From Calothrix sp. NIES-4101 (GTDB taxonomy: Bacteria; Cyanobacteriota; Cyanobacteriia; Cyanobacteriales; Nostocaceae): a DNA stretch of 64,000 nucleotides. Below are positions 27,393-36,226 of this stretch, piece by piece (within the stretch, counting starts at the first letter, position 1; every line of letters begins with the position of its first letter). The notes under the pieces are model-generated. The model had not been told where the DNA came from and searched no databases. It saw only the letters and a program-made list of their open reading frames with translations. The stretch is taken from NCBI GenBank assembly GCA_004296455.1, contig AP018280.1, positions 3,472,001 through 3,536,000 of the forward strand, given 5' to 3'. The position numbers were made by a program, and so were the translations under genes.

Positions 27393-28226
27393 TTAAAATC
27401 CTGTTATTTCTGGGTGTTCTACCAGCCATTGATCAATGTCGTTTAATAACAACTCTGGAATTTCCCAGGGCAAGAGATGGGCTGTATTTTGGTAACATTT
27501 CCAATCGCAAGATTTCAGGTGTCTGGAGGTTTCTAGGCTAGAACTAGCTGTAATATGACGGTCTTCTGCACCAGCAAGTACTAAACTGGGACATTGAATT
27601 TGGTGTAAATCAGGTAAGCGATTATAGCCAGAGCGAATAGCTGTAAATAAGGCATTTGTTGCTGAGGAAGAGGTTTGCAAGTAAGCAGAAACCGCATAAG
27701 CCGCGATGTATTTGTAGGTACTAGGGGTATGTTGCTGGATGAGATAGCGAAATAGGGATTTCTTGCCAAAAGTGTCAATATTCCACTGCCAACCTGGTTT
27801 GATGAGATTACAAATTCCGGCAATACCAGTATAGATATTATCTCGCAAACTAATTGGTGGGTGGTTGCCCCTGGGTTTAGCGGATGTAGCAATTAAAACT
27901 AAGCCTGCGATGCGTTCAGGTAATTGTAATGCTAATTCCATTGCCAAAATTCCACCCAGTGACCAGCCCAAAACTAGACATTTTTGAATTTGGTATTGTT
28001 CCAATAAGTTTTCCAAATCGGCTAAATGGTCGCGCATGTTGAAATTGCCGTGAAATCGACTTTTGCCGTATCCTCGTAAATCTGGGGCAATAGTTTGGAA
28101 GCGTGTCGATAGATGGTTAGTAAATACAGACATGCTCAAACCTGAACCGGGGTGTCCATGTAAGCAAAGTATGGGGAAACCCTGACCTTGAATGTAAGTT
28201 TTCAGATTCGCTGGACGGTATGACAT
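27393..28226 (-). CDS. Alpha/beta-hydrolase
   Basis: This is a 277-residue hydrolase. The oxyanion motif is LCLHGHPGSGLS (20-31), the nucleophile Ser is S89 in LGWSLGGILAMELA, the acid is in VLAGAEDRHITA and the His in NTAHLLPWE. Substrates of this fold range from esters to haloalkanes and acyl thioesters, and nothing here selects one. It stands alone, convergent with the DUF1816 gene. The ATG at 28226 gives MSYRPANLKTYIQGQG, a natural start for the fold. Confidence 0.88.
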   Translation of the reverse strand: MSYRPANLKTYIQGQGFPILCLHGHPGSGLSMSVFTNHLSTRFQTIAPDLRGYGKSRFHGNFNMRDHLADLENLLEQYQIQKCLVLGWSLGGILAMELALQLPERIAGLVLIATSAKPRGNHPPISLRDNIYTGIAGICNLIKPGWQWNIDTFGKKSLFRYLIQQHTPSTYKYIAAYAVSAYLQTSSSATNALFTAIRSGYNRLPDLHQIQCPSLVLAGAEDRHITASSSLETSRHLKSCDWKCYQNTAHLLPWEIPELLLNDIDQWLVEHPEITGF

Positions 28227-28645
28227 TTACAAAAATTAATAATAGAAAGTTAAGAATATTTAAAATTATTGCTATTTACAGCTATTTAGGACTTGCGATC
28301 GCATTATTTCCACAATTCAGACATAATTCCAGCAAGTCCAGAAGAATTGTCTGGTATTAATATTTTATCTTTGTAAGTTGATTGTTAGTTTGGACATAAC
28401 ATGACTGGTGCAGATTCGCTTCTGATACCAAGTTGCGTTATGTCGTAGTACCTTGAGTCAATGAGATTGCTTCCTACGTCGCAATGACCGGGTACTATAT
28501 TTGAGTGCAACTTAGTATGAGTAAATGTATTTACTCCATAATCTCCAAATCTGACGATTATACTTATAAAATTAATGTATAAAATATTATTTATTTACTG
28601 ACTTTCTGTCTTGAAAACTGTGGCATATAATGCTCATAAAAATAT
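28227..28645. other. Spacer with a nested palindrome
   Basis: This AT-rich region lies between a leftward hydrolase gene and a rightward small gene. Its main content is the multi-tier inverted repeat at 28426-28517. Confidence 0.55.
28426..28517. repeat. Nested inverted repeat, MITE-like or structured RNA
   Basis: Three pairs of arms are nested around one centre. The outer pair is TACCAAGTTGC (28426-28436) with GCAACTTAGTA (28507-28517). The middle pair is TAGTACC (28446-28452) with GGTACTA (28491-28497). The inner pair is ATTGC (28466-28470) with GCAAT (28481-28485). The whole is about 92 bases and could fold as one long interrupted stem. It contains no open frame. Confidence 0.7.
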
Positions 28646-29155
28646 ATGAAATTTCTACCTTACGAAGGGTTAATAATTTATTCTCAGTTAAGTCAAGAAT
28701 CAGCAATACAAAAATTGATTGATGTAGTTGATTCTAGTTCAAATCAAAATTTTCGTAGCTCCGCAATTAAACCATATCGAGGAGAAATTATTGGATATAA
28801 GTTTAAGATACGTCGAATAATAAATTATAGAAATTCTTTTTTGCCAGTGATTCAGGGTGAGATAAAGTCAGTAAGAGAAGGATGTTGTATTGATTTAAAA
28901 ATTCGACTAAATCTGATAGTTATTTGCTTTACCTTTGTTTGGTCAAGTCCTTTAATTTATTTGCTGTTGATGATATTTATAGTCATGATTATTAAGTTAT
29001 TTTCCCCAGGATTGGTAACAGTAAGTGGAAGTATTCCTTCAAATATAATTTTTGCTCTATTCGGATTTATATTATTTTACTATTGTCTCGTAACTATCTG
29101 TTTTAAAATAGAGTCTACTAAAGCAAAAGTATTTTTGCAAAAATTATTTAATTAA
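28646..29155 (+). CDS. Small membrane protein, unknown function
   Basis: The 169-residue product is not recognised. Residues 1-85 are soluble and mixed alpha/beta (MKFLPYEGLIIYSQLSQESA, with a FRSSAIKPYRGEIIGYKFKI stretch). Two membrane segments follow at about 92-118 and 133-155, and the short tail is basic. There is no clear ribosome site, and codon use is more AT-rich than in its neighbours, so it may be a lineage-specific gene. It stands alone between spacers. Confidence 0.6.
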   Translation: MKFLPYEGLIIYSQLSQESAIQKLIDVVDSSSNQNFRSSAIKPYRGEIIGYKFKIRRIINYRNSFLPVIQGEIKSVREGCCIDLKIRLNLIVICFTFVWSSPLIYLLLMIFIVMIIKLFSPGLVTVSGSIPSNIIFALFGFILFYYCLVTICFKIESTKAKVFLQKLFN

Positions 29156-29523
29156 CCCAGTTTGGAGTTTTAATTTTTCTGCTTCTAAAAGTAGCATGTC
29201 ACTTCCAGGACTAACGCAACTGTCACACTGCGCCGCACGCCAAACAACTACACGATAGACACGGAAACAGTAATTTTCTCATGATTTGAAGAATACTTAA
29301 CACAGCAGATTACTGTTACTAATTTCATCAATTCCCTTTGGCTATGTCACTTTTACATAGTACATAGATATTATAAAAATGCGATCGCGCTGTGCTAGTT
29401 ATGTAAGTCCTGATTGAGAAGAATATGCTTAAACTTATTCTGACTATCAGAATTATCAAACCGCAATTTACTATTTACTTGTCACAATAGTCAAAAGAGT
29501 CTACATTTGATGAGTTTTTGATA
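29156..29523. other. Noncoding spacer
   Basis: This stretch of 368 bases contains one HIP1 site and no convincing gene, tRNA or terminator hairpin. A promoter for the DUF4332 gene should lie in its right half. Confidence 0.45.
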
Positions 29524-29967
29524 ATGTTTCCCCAAAAACAAGCGAGGGTGAACCGTATTTCATCCTGCGATTGGTTGATAGAAGAGTTACCTGGTTTAAA
29601 TGCAGAAGAACAATTACGACTGCAAGATTGCGGAATTTCCACAACAAGACAGCTAATTATCAAGGGGAAAACACCGCAATCGAGAATTGAACTAGCAAAT
29701 CAATTACACATTAATCTTAAGTATGTAAATAAATGGGTGGCGCTAGCAGATTTAGCGAGAGTCCCCAGCGTGGGAACGCAATATTGTGGGTTATTGCTTC
29801 ATGCTGGAATTGGTTCTGTAATACAGTTGGCGCAGATTCCCACACATCGTTTACATCAGCAGGTACTACGCTTGCAAGTCGCAACCATGCAACGACGGGA
29901 TTTATGTCCTGCTGTTGATATTGTGCAACAGTGGACTCAGCAAGCAAAGATAGTTGCGAGTTATTAG
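29524..29967 (+). CDS. DUF4332-type helix-hairpin-helix protein
   Basis: The 147-residue protein holds two helix-hairpin-helix-like units: ELPGLNAEEQLRLQDCGIST (about 21-40) and LARVPSVGTQYCGLLLHAGI (about 77-96). This is the arrangement of DUF4332 proteins, which may bind nucleic acid. ATG 29524 (MFPQKQARVN) was chosen over a TTG two codons earlier. It stands alone and convergent with the TetR gene. Its cellular role is unknown. Confidence 0.78.
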   Translation: MFPQKQARVNRISSCDWLIEELPGLNAEEQLRLQDCGISTTRQLIIKGKTPQSRIELANQLHINLKYVNKWVALADLARVPSVGTQYCGLLLHAGIGSVIQLAQIPTHRLHQQVLRLQVATMQRRDLCPAVDIVQQWTQQAKIVASY

Positions 29968-30009
29968 TAGTGAATAATTAATTCACAATTATCGAAAATA
30001 TCCAATTTC

Positions 30010-30624
30010 TTAACTTTTCACCAACACACCATTTAGAAAAATATCAGCTAATCCTTCTGCCATAGCTTGAAGTTCTTGGGGTGAAGCATCGGGAGATGTG
30101 ATAGTTTCATTAGAGAAACCTGCGATCGCAAACATTCCTAAGAAAATCTTCGCGACTAATTTCGCATCCATCTGTCGATAGATTCCTTTGTCCATGGCTT
30201 CTTGGAAAAAGGCTTCAGCAACATCGGTCATTTTTTCGATGACTTCGATTTGGATTCTTTCACGCAAATCGGGGTGAAATTGGGCTTCCATGAAGCACAC
30301 ACGCATCATCTCGGCGTTTTTCTTCATATTCCACATCCGACGACGCATGACTTGAGCTACCGCTTTATAGCTGCCCATTTCGCTTAATTCTGTGAGCAAG
30401 TCGGTGAGAATTTCTACCCAACCCTGGGTTGCCACCTCAACCAAAATTGCCTTTTTATTGGGAAAATGACGAAATAAAGTTCCTTCCGCCACGCTCGCTG
30501 CCTGGGCTAAATCACGGGTGGTAGTGCCGTCAAACCCTTGGGCTGCAAATAAACGTTGTGCAGCTTGTAAGATGCGGCTGCGAGTTTGTGCCTCAGAAGG
30601 GGGGGGAGAATTAAACACGCGCAT
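30010..30624 (-). CDS. TetR/AcrR-family transcriptional regulator
   Basis: This 204-residue regulator has a clear N-terminal HTH (about 30-55) with GFDGTTTRDLAQAASVAEGT and LFRHFPNKKAIL, followed by an all-helical ligand domain. TetR proteins repress until a small ligand binds. The target is unknown. It is divergent from the M16 peptidase pair, which starts about 300 bases away and is the nearest candidate for control. A short palindrome (ATAAC-A-GTTAT, 30623-30633) overlaps its own start and could be an autoregulatory site. Confidence 0.93.
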   Translation of the reverse strand: MRVFNSPPPSEAQTRSRILQAAQRLFAAQGFDGTTTRDLAQAASVAEGTLFRHFPNKKAILVEVATQGWVEILTDLLTELSEMGSYKAVAQVMRRRMWNMKKNAEMMRVCFMEAQFHPDLRERIQIEVIEKMTDVAEAFFQEAMDKGIYRQMDAKLVAKIFLGMFAIAGFSNETITSPDASPQELQAMAEGLADIFLNGVLVKS

Positions 30625-30633
30625 AACAGTTAT
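30623..30633. promoter_or_regulatory. Possible TetR-family operator at the regulator's own start
   Basis: A perfect ATAAC-A-GTTAT palindrome overlaps the start codon of the TetR gene. It is short and could be chance. Its position fits autorepression. Confidence 0.3.
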
Positions 30634-30940
30634 CGTGTATCGTAAGATTTTCGGAACTGGTTTTGTGACATTATTGTCTATCGTCTGGAGCCGTGAGTAT
30701 TGAAACCTGAATACGATTTGCAGAAAGGGCAGAGAGAGGGAGAAATTTTAAAAATTACAATCCTTGTTGTATAAGTATTTGAAACCTTTTCTTTTTAACC
30801 TAGTTAGATTAGGTGAGAAATAGTTTTAAATTCAGAGTCGGGATTGGAGTTGGAGTTTCAATTAATTCCCATTAGTTCCAATTCGCGATCGCAATTTATC
30901 CATATCTCGCAAGAGTGTAATTAATGGTTACTTTTTACGT
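30625..30940. other. Divergent spacer between the TetR and M16 genes
   Basis: This 316-base region must hold the promoters of both divergent units. Apart from the small palindrome at its left edge I recognise no binding site. Confidence 0.45.
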
Positions 30941-32605
30941 ATGAACAGATTTATTAGCTCCCAAATGAATATGCATTTGAGATGTACTCGACGATTAGAC
31001 TTAATAATCGCCAGGATAAACCAATTATTAGAGTCAATGCGTCAATTAATGTTAATTTTTTTAACGGTTGTTTTCTTAGGATGGGGCTTTTTACCAGAAG
31101 TTGCCCTCGCCCAAAGTCAAGCCGCACCAACTATTCAAGCTGACAAAGAACTAGTTAAACCACCTGTAAAGCAATCTTCAATTCAACCATATCTCGACCA
31201 AGTAATTAAAAATTTAACTGAATTTAAGTTGGCGAATGGGATGAAATTTATAGTCTTGGAACGTCACCAAGCGCCTGTCGTTTCATTTCTTACCTATGCT
31301 GATGTCGGTGGGGTTGATGAACCTAATGGCAAAACAGGTGTAGCGCATTTCCTCGAACATTTGGCATTTAAAGGGACACCACGCATCGGTACAACTGACT
31401 TTAAGGCGGAAAAACTGCTTCTCGATACTTTAGAACAGCTTGATAAACAAATTACTGCCGCCAAAGCTGCTAAAAAAACCGAGGAAGTAACAAAATTACA
31501 AGCTCAGTTTCAAGAAGTTGAAAAGCAAGCGACAAAGCTGGTAAAACAAAATGAACTGGGACAAATAGTCGAACAAGCGGGGGGAGTAGGTTTAAATGCC
31601 AATACCTCCACCGAAGCAACTCGTTATCTTTATAGCTTCCCCTCGAATAAATTAGAGTTGTGGATGTCGCTGGAGTCCGAAAGATTTTTAGAGCCTGTAC
31701 TCAGCCGTGAATTTTTTAAAGAAAAAGATGTAATTTTGGAAGAACGTCGCCTGCGGGTGGAAAATTCCCCCATTGGTTTGATGATTGAAAAATTTATCGA
31801 CGCAGCCTACAAAGTTCATCCTTACCGTCGTCCAGTCATTGGTTACGACGAAGATATTCGTAACCTCACACCTGCTGACATTAGAAACTTTTTTGCTAAC
31901 TATTACGTACCTAGTAATATCACGATCGCTGTAGTTGGTGATGTTAACCCCAAAGAAGTCCAGCGACTCGCACAAATTTACTTTGGTCGGTATAAATCAA
32001 GACAAAAAACTAAAGCAAATATTCCCGTCGAGCCAAAACAAACACAAACACGAGAAGTCACCTTACAACTAGCTTCCCAACCCTGGTATTTGGAAGGTTA
32101 CCACCGTCCTGCAATTACCCATCCCGACGAAGCTGTTTATGACATTATTGGCAGATTACTCAGTAATGGGCGGACATCTCGCTTGTATAAATCGTTAGTA
32201 GAAAAGCAACGCTTAGCATTAGCAGCCCAGGGTTTTAGTGGGTTCCCTGGTGATAAATACCCTAACTTAATGTTATTTTACGCACTAACTGCTCCCGGGC
32301 GATCGGTTGACCAAGTTGCAGCAGCATTGCGGACAGAAATTGACAGATTGAAAACGGAACCTGTGACAACTGCGGAATTAGATCGGGTGAAAACCCAAGC
32401 CCGTGCCGAATTGGTGCAACAACTCGACTCGAATATGGGAATGGCAGAGCAGTTGTTGGAATATGAAGTCAAAACTGGTTCGTGGCGAAATTTATTTAAA
32501 CAATTGGATCGATTAGCGATGGTGAAGGCTGTGGATGTGCAGCGAGTCGCTAAAGCTACATTTACATCGGAAAATCGCACAATTGGGAAATTGTTGTCGC
32601 AGTAA
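30941..32605 (+). CDS. M16-family zinc peptidase, catalytic subunit
   Basis: This 554-residue pitrilysin-like protein is probably exported: the segment at about 37-55 (LMLIFLTVVFLGWGFLPEVA) is a signal or anchor ending near ALAQ. The inverted zinc motif HFLEH (about 135-139, in GVAHFLEHLAFKGT) and a downstream Glu near NTSTEATRYLYSF are both present, so it should be active. A helical insertion of about 50 residues rich in Lys, Glu and Gln separates them. ATG 30941 gives a long leader, and the ATG at residue 33 (31037) is an alternative. The next gene encodes the non-catalytic partner. Confidence 0.92.
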   Translation: MNRFISSQMNMHLRCTRRLDLIIARINQLLESMRQLMLIFLTVVFLGWGFLPEVALAQSQAAPTIQADKELVKPPVKQSSIQPYLDQVIKNLTEFKLANGMKFIVLERHQAPVVSFLTYADVGGVDEPNGKTGVAHFLEHLAFKGTPRIGTTDFKAEKLLLDTLEQLDKQITAAKAAKKTEEVTKLQAQFQEVEKQATKLVKQNELGQIVEQAGGVGLNANTSTEATRYLYSFPSNKLELWMSLESERFLEPVLSREFFKEKDVILEERRLRVENSPIGLMIEKFIDAAYKVHPYRRPVIGYDEDIRNLTPADIRNFFANYYVPSNITIAVVGDVNPKEVQRLAQIYFGRYKSRQKTKANIPVEPKQTQTREVTLQLASQPWYLEGYHRPAITHPDEAVYDIIGRLLSNGRTSRLYKSLVEKQRLALAAQGFSGFPGDKYPNLMLFYALTAPGRSVDQVAAALRTEIDRLKTEPVTTAELDRVKTQARAELVQQLDSNMGMAEQLLEYEVKTGSWRNLFKQLDRLAMVKAVDVQRVAKATFTSENRTIGKLLSQ

Positions 32606-32743
32606 GGTAAGGAAGAAGGGAAAATTTGTCACTCAACATTCCTTAATCCCGCTTCTCCCCAACCTGGCGACACATCCATCCGCTTCTTTGAGGAAATGAA
32701 ATCCCAATCCCGACTCTCACTCCAAGTTCAAGGAATATTTACA

Positions 32744-34222
32744 ATGTTTAAGCGCAGGAAAAATAGTTTTATTTATACGGTGGTTTTAGCTTTAGCGTTT
32801 CTACTCTTGACTGTTAATTTCTCCTTTGCGGCAACAACCACGGAAGCCAAGCATTATACTGAGTTGCGCCTGCCACCTTTACCGGATGTGAAATTACCAA
32901 AATACGATCGCTTTACCTTGAATAACGGGATGGTCGTATATTTAATGGAAGACCATGAATTACCATTAGTCAATGGTAGGGCAGTAATTCGCACTGGCGA
33001 TCGCTGGGAAGCTGGTGATAAAGTTGGACTGGCGCAGTTAGTTGGAACTGTCATGCGAACTGGGGGTACTTTAAAGCGTACACCAGACCAAGTAAATGAA
33101 ATGCTGGAACAGCGTGCGGCGGCGGTGGAAACTGACATTGGCGAAAGTATGGGGACTGCTAGTTTCCAAACACTGAGTGAAGATTTGGATACTGTGTTTG
33201 GTTTATATGCCGAAGTTTTGCGAGAACCTGCTTTTGCTGCGGATAAGCTGGAATTGGCGAAAACACAAGAAGGTGGTAAGATTTCTCGCCGAAATGATGA
33301 CCCTGATGATATTGCCCAACGTGAGTTTAAAAAGGTAATTTATGGGAAGACGAGTCCTTATGCGCGGACTACAGAATATTCGACATTAGCAAAGATTACT
33401 CGTGATGATTTGGTGAAATTTTACCAGCAGTACTTTTTCCCGAATAATATGATTTTGGGGATAGTTGGGGATTTTGATTCACAAAAAATGAAATCTCTCA
33501 TTCAAGCCAAGTTTGGTAATTGGAAAGCCAGCCCAACCCCAATTAAAGCGGAATTGCCCAAGGTGGCACAAGCAAATGCCAGTGGTATATATTTCGTGAA
33601 CCAACCACAATTGACGCAGAGTAATATTTTGATTGGACATTTGGGAGGACAGTTTAATAGTCCTGATTACGCCGCATTGGATGTCCTGAATGGGGTATTA
33701 AATGGTTTTGGAGGACGCTTATTTAACGAAGTGCGATCGCGTCAAGGTTTAGCATATTCTGTATATGGTTACTGGAATCCTAAGTACGATTATCCGGGTA
33801 TGTTCATAGCTGGAGGACAAACACGCTCGGATGCCACAGTCCAGTTCATTAAATCAATTAAAACTGAAATTAAGAAATTGCAAGCCGAACCTGTAACCGC
33901 AAAGGAACTAGCTTTTGCTAAAGATTCTACCCTGAATTCGTTTGTGTTCAATTTTCAAGACCCTTCTCAGGTTTTATCCAGGTTAATGCGCTACGAATAT
34001 TACGGTTATCCAGCCGATTTTCTGTTTACCTACCGTAAGCAAGTGGAAGCTACTACTGCTGCGGATGTCCAAAAAGTTGCCCAGAAATATCTCAAGCCTG
34101 ATAGTTTAATTACGCTGGTTGTTGGTAATCAAAAAGCGATTGAGCCACCATTATCACAACTCGCTAATCAGGTAACTGCTATTGATGTGACAATCCCAGC
34201 GCCACCTCAAAGCCAAAGTTAA
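32744..34222 (+). CDS. M16-family peptidase-like partner without HxxEH
   Basis: The 492-residue product starts with a Sec signal, MFKRRKNSFIYTVVLALAFL, ending near FSFAA. It has the two-domain M16 fold, but the zinc site is replaced (GLAQLVGTVMRTGG), so it is not a peptidase by itself. The C-terminal half keeps the Arg/Tyr region LFNEVRSRQGLAYSVYGYW that M16B partners contribute to substrate binding. With the preceding gene it should form a heterodimer in the periplasm. A start 16 codons earlier (32696) is possible, and the one chosen gives a better signal peptide. Confidence 0.9.
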   Translation: MFKRRKNSFIYTVVLALAFLLLTVNFSFAATTTEAKHYTELRLPPLPDVKLPKYDRFTLNNGMVVYLMEDHELPLVNGRAVIRTGDRWEAGDKVGLAQLVGTVMRTGGTLKRTPDQVNEMLEQRAAAVETDIGESMGTASFQTLSEDLDTVFGLYAEVLREPAFAADKLELAKTQEGGKISRRNDDPDDIAQREFKKVIYGKTSPYARTTEYSTLAKITRDDLVKFYQQYFFPNNMILGIVGDFDSQKMKSLIQAKFGNWKASPTPIKAELPKVAQANASGIYFVNQPQLTQSNILIGHLGGQFNSPDYAALDVLNGVLNGFGGRLFNEVRSRQGLAYSVYGYWNPKYDYPGMFIAGGQTRSDATVQFIKSIKTEIKKLQAEPVTAKELAFAKDSTLNSFVFNFQDPSQVLSRLMRYEYYGYPADFLFTYRKQVEATTAADVQKVAQKYLKPDSLITLVVGNQKAIEPPLSQLANQVTAIDVTIPAPPQSQS

Positions 34223-34295
34223 GTTACTTCTAAAATCCTCTCCGTCAGATTCAGTAATTAAAAAGTAATTTACGATTACCTGAATTGGACAAAAA

Positions 34296-34318
34296 ACCCC
34301 TTCCAAGGAAGGGGCTAA
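34296..34318. terminator. Hairpin between convergent M16 and radical SAM genes
   Basis: CCCCTTCC AA GGAAGGGG is an 18-base perfect palindrome. On the plus strand it is followed by CTAAAAATTT and on the minus strand by TTTTTTGTCC. The minus-strand T-run makes it a good terminator for the leftward radical SAM gene. Confidence 0.7.
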
Positions 34319-34433
34319 AAATTTCATTAATCTCATTAATGAAGAAAAAATTTGATTTTTTTTTTCAGGTAGACTTTAACAAAAGTACACAACTTTTCAA
34401 CTCATGAAGTTAAGAATATTAAGTTAAGAAACT

Positions 34434-36041
34434 TTAAGATGCGATCGCTTCTGTCTTCTCTTCCGTCTTAGTTTCCGCCTTCACAACTGGTACATAGGGT
34501 TTTTCTGCACCTTGGGCAAGATACTCTGCTAATTGTGCTTCGATTTCGTTGCGAACAATTTGGCGATATTCGTAAAAATGCTCAATGTGAGCGCAAGTTG
34601 CTAGATAATGGTCGAAAACTTTCGGGTTACGCTTCAGGATGCTAAATAGATGATGCCAAAATTTCCAGCGAGTTTCCCGTTTGATTCCCTGTCGCCAAAT
34701 GACAATTAAAAAGGCTTTCAACACCACTAATTCTGGGAATTTTGCGGGGGCTGTCCAACTCGGACTACCCATCATCAAGAAGCAACGATAGGTACGATCT
34801 AAATACTTAACTGGGTCGTATAATTCGCAAAATGCTTCTATGTATTCTCTCGCAATATCTTCCAGAGGGCGGGTCGGTATAAAGTTCATCAATGTAGTTT
34901 GATTGATGTTCCCATCTTTGTTTTCCCGTAAACGTCCTTCTTTAATCAAACGATGCCACAATGCAGTATTAGGTAGCGCTTGTAACATCGCGAATGTGGT
35001 GGAAGGGATGGCAGCTAATTCTGCAAAACGCACAATTCGCGAACCTGCGCCAGCTTTTTCACCATCAAAGCCAATAATGAATCCAGCCATTGGGCGTAAA
35101 CCAGCTTTGATGATGGTTTCCACTGACTCAGCTAGAGAACTGCGGGTGTTTTGAAATTTCTTGGTTAGTTGTAAACTGTCTTCGTCGGGGGTTTCAATTC
35201 CCAAAAACACGGCTTTAAAACCAGATTCCACCATCAATTCCATCATTTCCGCATCTTGGGCTAAATCAATTGATGCTTCCGTATCAAAGCTAAATGGATA
35301 CTGATGTTCTGCCATCCATACTTTCAACTCTTTGAGCAACAATTTTCCATTACGTTTGTTGCCAATAAAATTGTCATCCACCATAAAAACGCTACGTCGC
35401 CAACCCAATTCATAAAGATAATCTAATTCTGCGAGCAATTGGGCTGGGGTTTTGGTACGGGGCTTGCGTCCGTAAAGGACAATAATATCGCAAAATTCGC
35501 ATTGGAACGGACAACCGCGCGAAAATTGCACCGACATGGAATCGTAAGCGTCAAATTCCAGCAATTCAAAGCGAGGGATAGGGGTTGTTGTGACATCAGG
35601 TTTTTCTGTAGCGCGGAAAACTCCCGATTTTTCACCCTTGGCAACTGCTTCGACAAACATTGGTAGGGTAATTTCCCCTTCATCCAAAATTAAGAAATCG
35701 GCACCAACATTTTGGACTTCATGGGGTACAGAAGTTGGATAAGGTCCACCGACTGCAACTAATTTACCACGTCGTTTGGCTTCTTTGATTTGGTCGAGTA
35801 AATCCTGTTTCTGGACAATCATGGCTGAGAAAATCACAATATCAGCCCATTCCCATTCTGCCTCAGTCACAGCACGAATATTGCGATCGCACAATTTAAA
35901 TTCCCATTCTTGGGGTAAAATTGCCGCAACGGTGACTAAACCTAAGGGAGGTAGTAAAACTTTGCGGTTTACTAAGTCTAGGATTTTTTCGTATGACCAA
36001 AATGTTTTCGGGAATACCGGATAGACAAGCAATACGCGCAT
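34434..36041 (-). CDS. B12-binding-domain radical SAM protein
   Basis: This is a 535-residue enzyme. The N-terminal Rossmann-like part (MRVLLVYPVFPKTFWSYEKI; EGEITLPMFV) resembles the cobalamin-binding domain. The radical SAM cluster ligands are C177, C181 and C184 in SRGCPFQCEFCD. The C-terminal helical part resembles the DUF4070 group. This is the group that includes HpnP (hopanoid C-2 methylase) and several uncharacterised cyanobacterial enzymes, so methylation of a lipid is one option only. It ends with an acidic/Lys-rich tail (VVKAETKTEEKTEAIAS). An SDR-like gene lies upstream on the same strand. Confidence 0.88.
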   Translation of the reverse strand: MRVLLVYPVFPKTFWSYEKILDLVNRKVLLPPLGLVTVAAILPQEWEFKLCDRNIRAVTEAEWEWADIVIFSAMIVQKQDLLDQIKEAKRRGKLVAVGGPYPTSVPHEVQNVGADFLILDEGEITLPMFVEAVAKGEKSGVFRATEKPDVTTTPIPRFELLEFDAYDSMSVQFSRGCPFQCEFCDIIVLYGRKPRTKTPAQLLAELDYLYELGWRRSVFMVDDNFIGNKRNGKLLLKELKVWMAEHQYPFSFDTEASIDLAQDAEMMELMVESGFKAVFLGIETPDEDSLQLTKKFQNTRSSLAESVETIIKAGLRPMAGFIIGFDGEKAGAGSRIVRFAELAAIPSTTFAMLQALPNTALWHRLIKEGRLRENKDGNINQTTLMNFIPTRPLEDIAREYIEAFCELYDPVKYLDRTYRCFLMMGSPSWTAPAKFPELVVLKAFLIVIWRQGIKRETRWKFWHHLFSILKRNPKVFDHYLATCAHIEHFYEYRQIVRNEIEAQLAEYLAQGAEKPYVPVVKAETKTEEKTEAIAS

Positions 36042-36226
36042 AAATTTTTCACTCCTACCACTTGAATTTTTGTAGTAATTACGGTTGTAAAGTCAATTTA
36101 TTCTTGCTCACCTAAAAGTTTAGATGAGTTTTGTGTAAATATGTTTCACCCTAGCACTTAAATAGAGATAAAAACCCTAGGGAAATCCAGACAGTAGTTG
36201 ACGTGTTAGCAAATTGACATTCAAAT

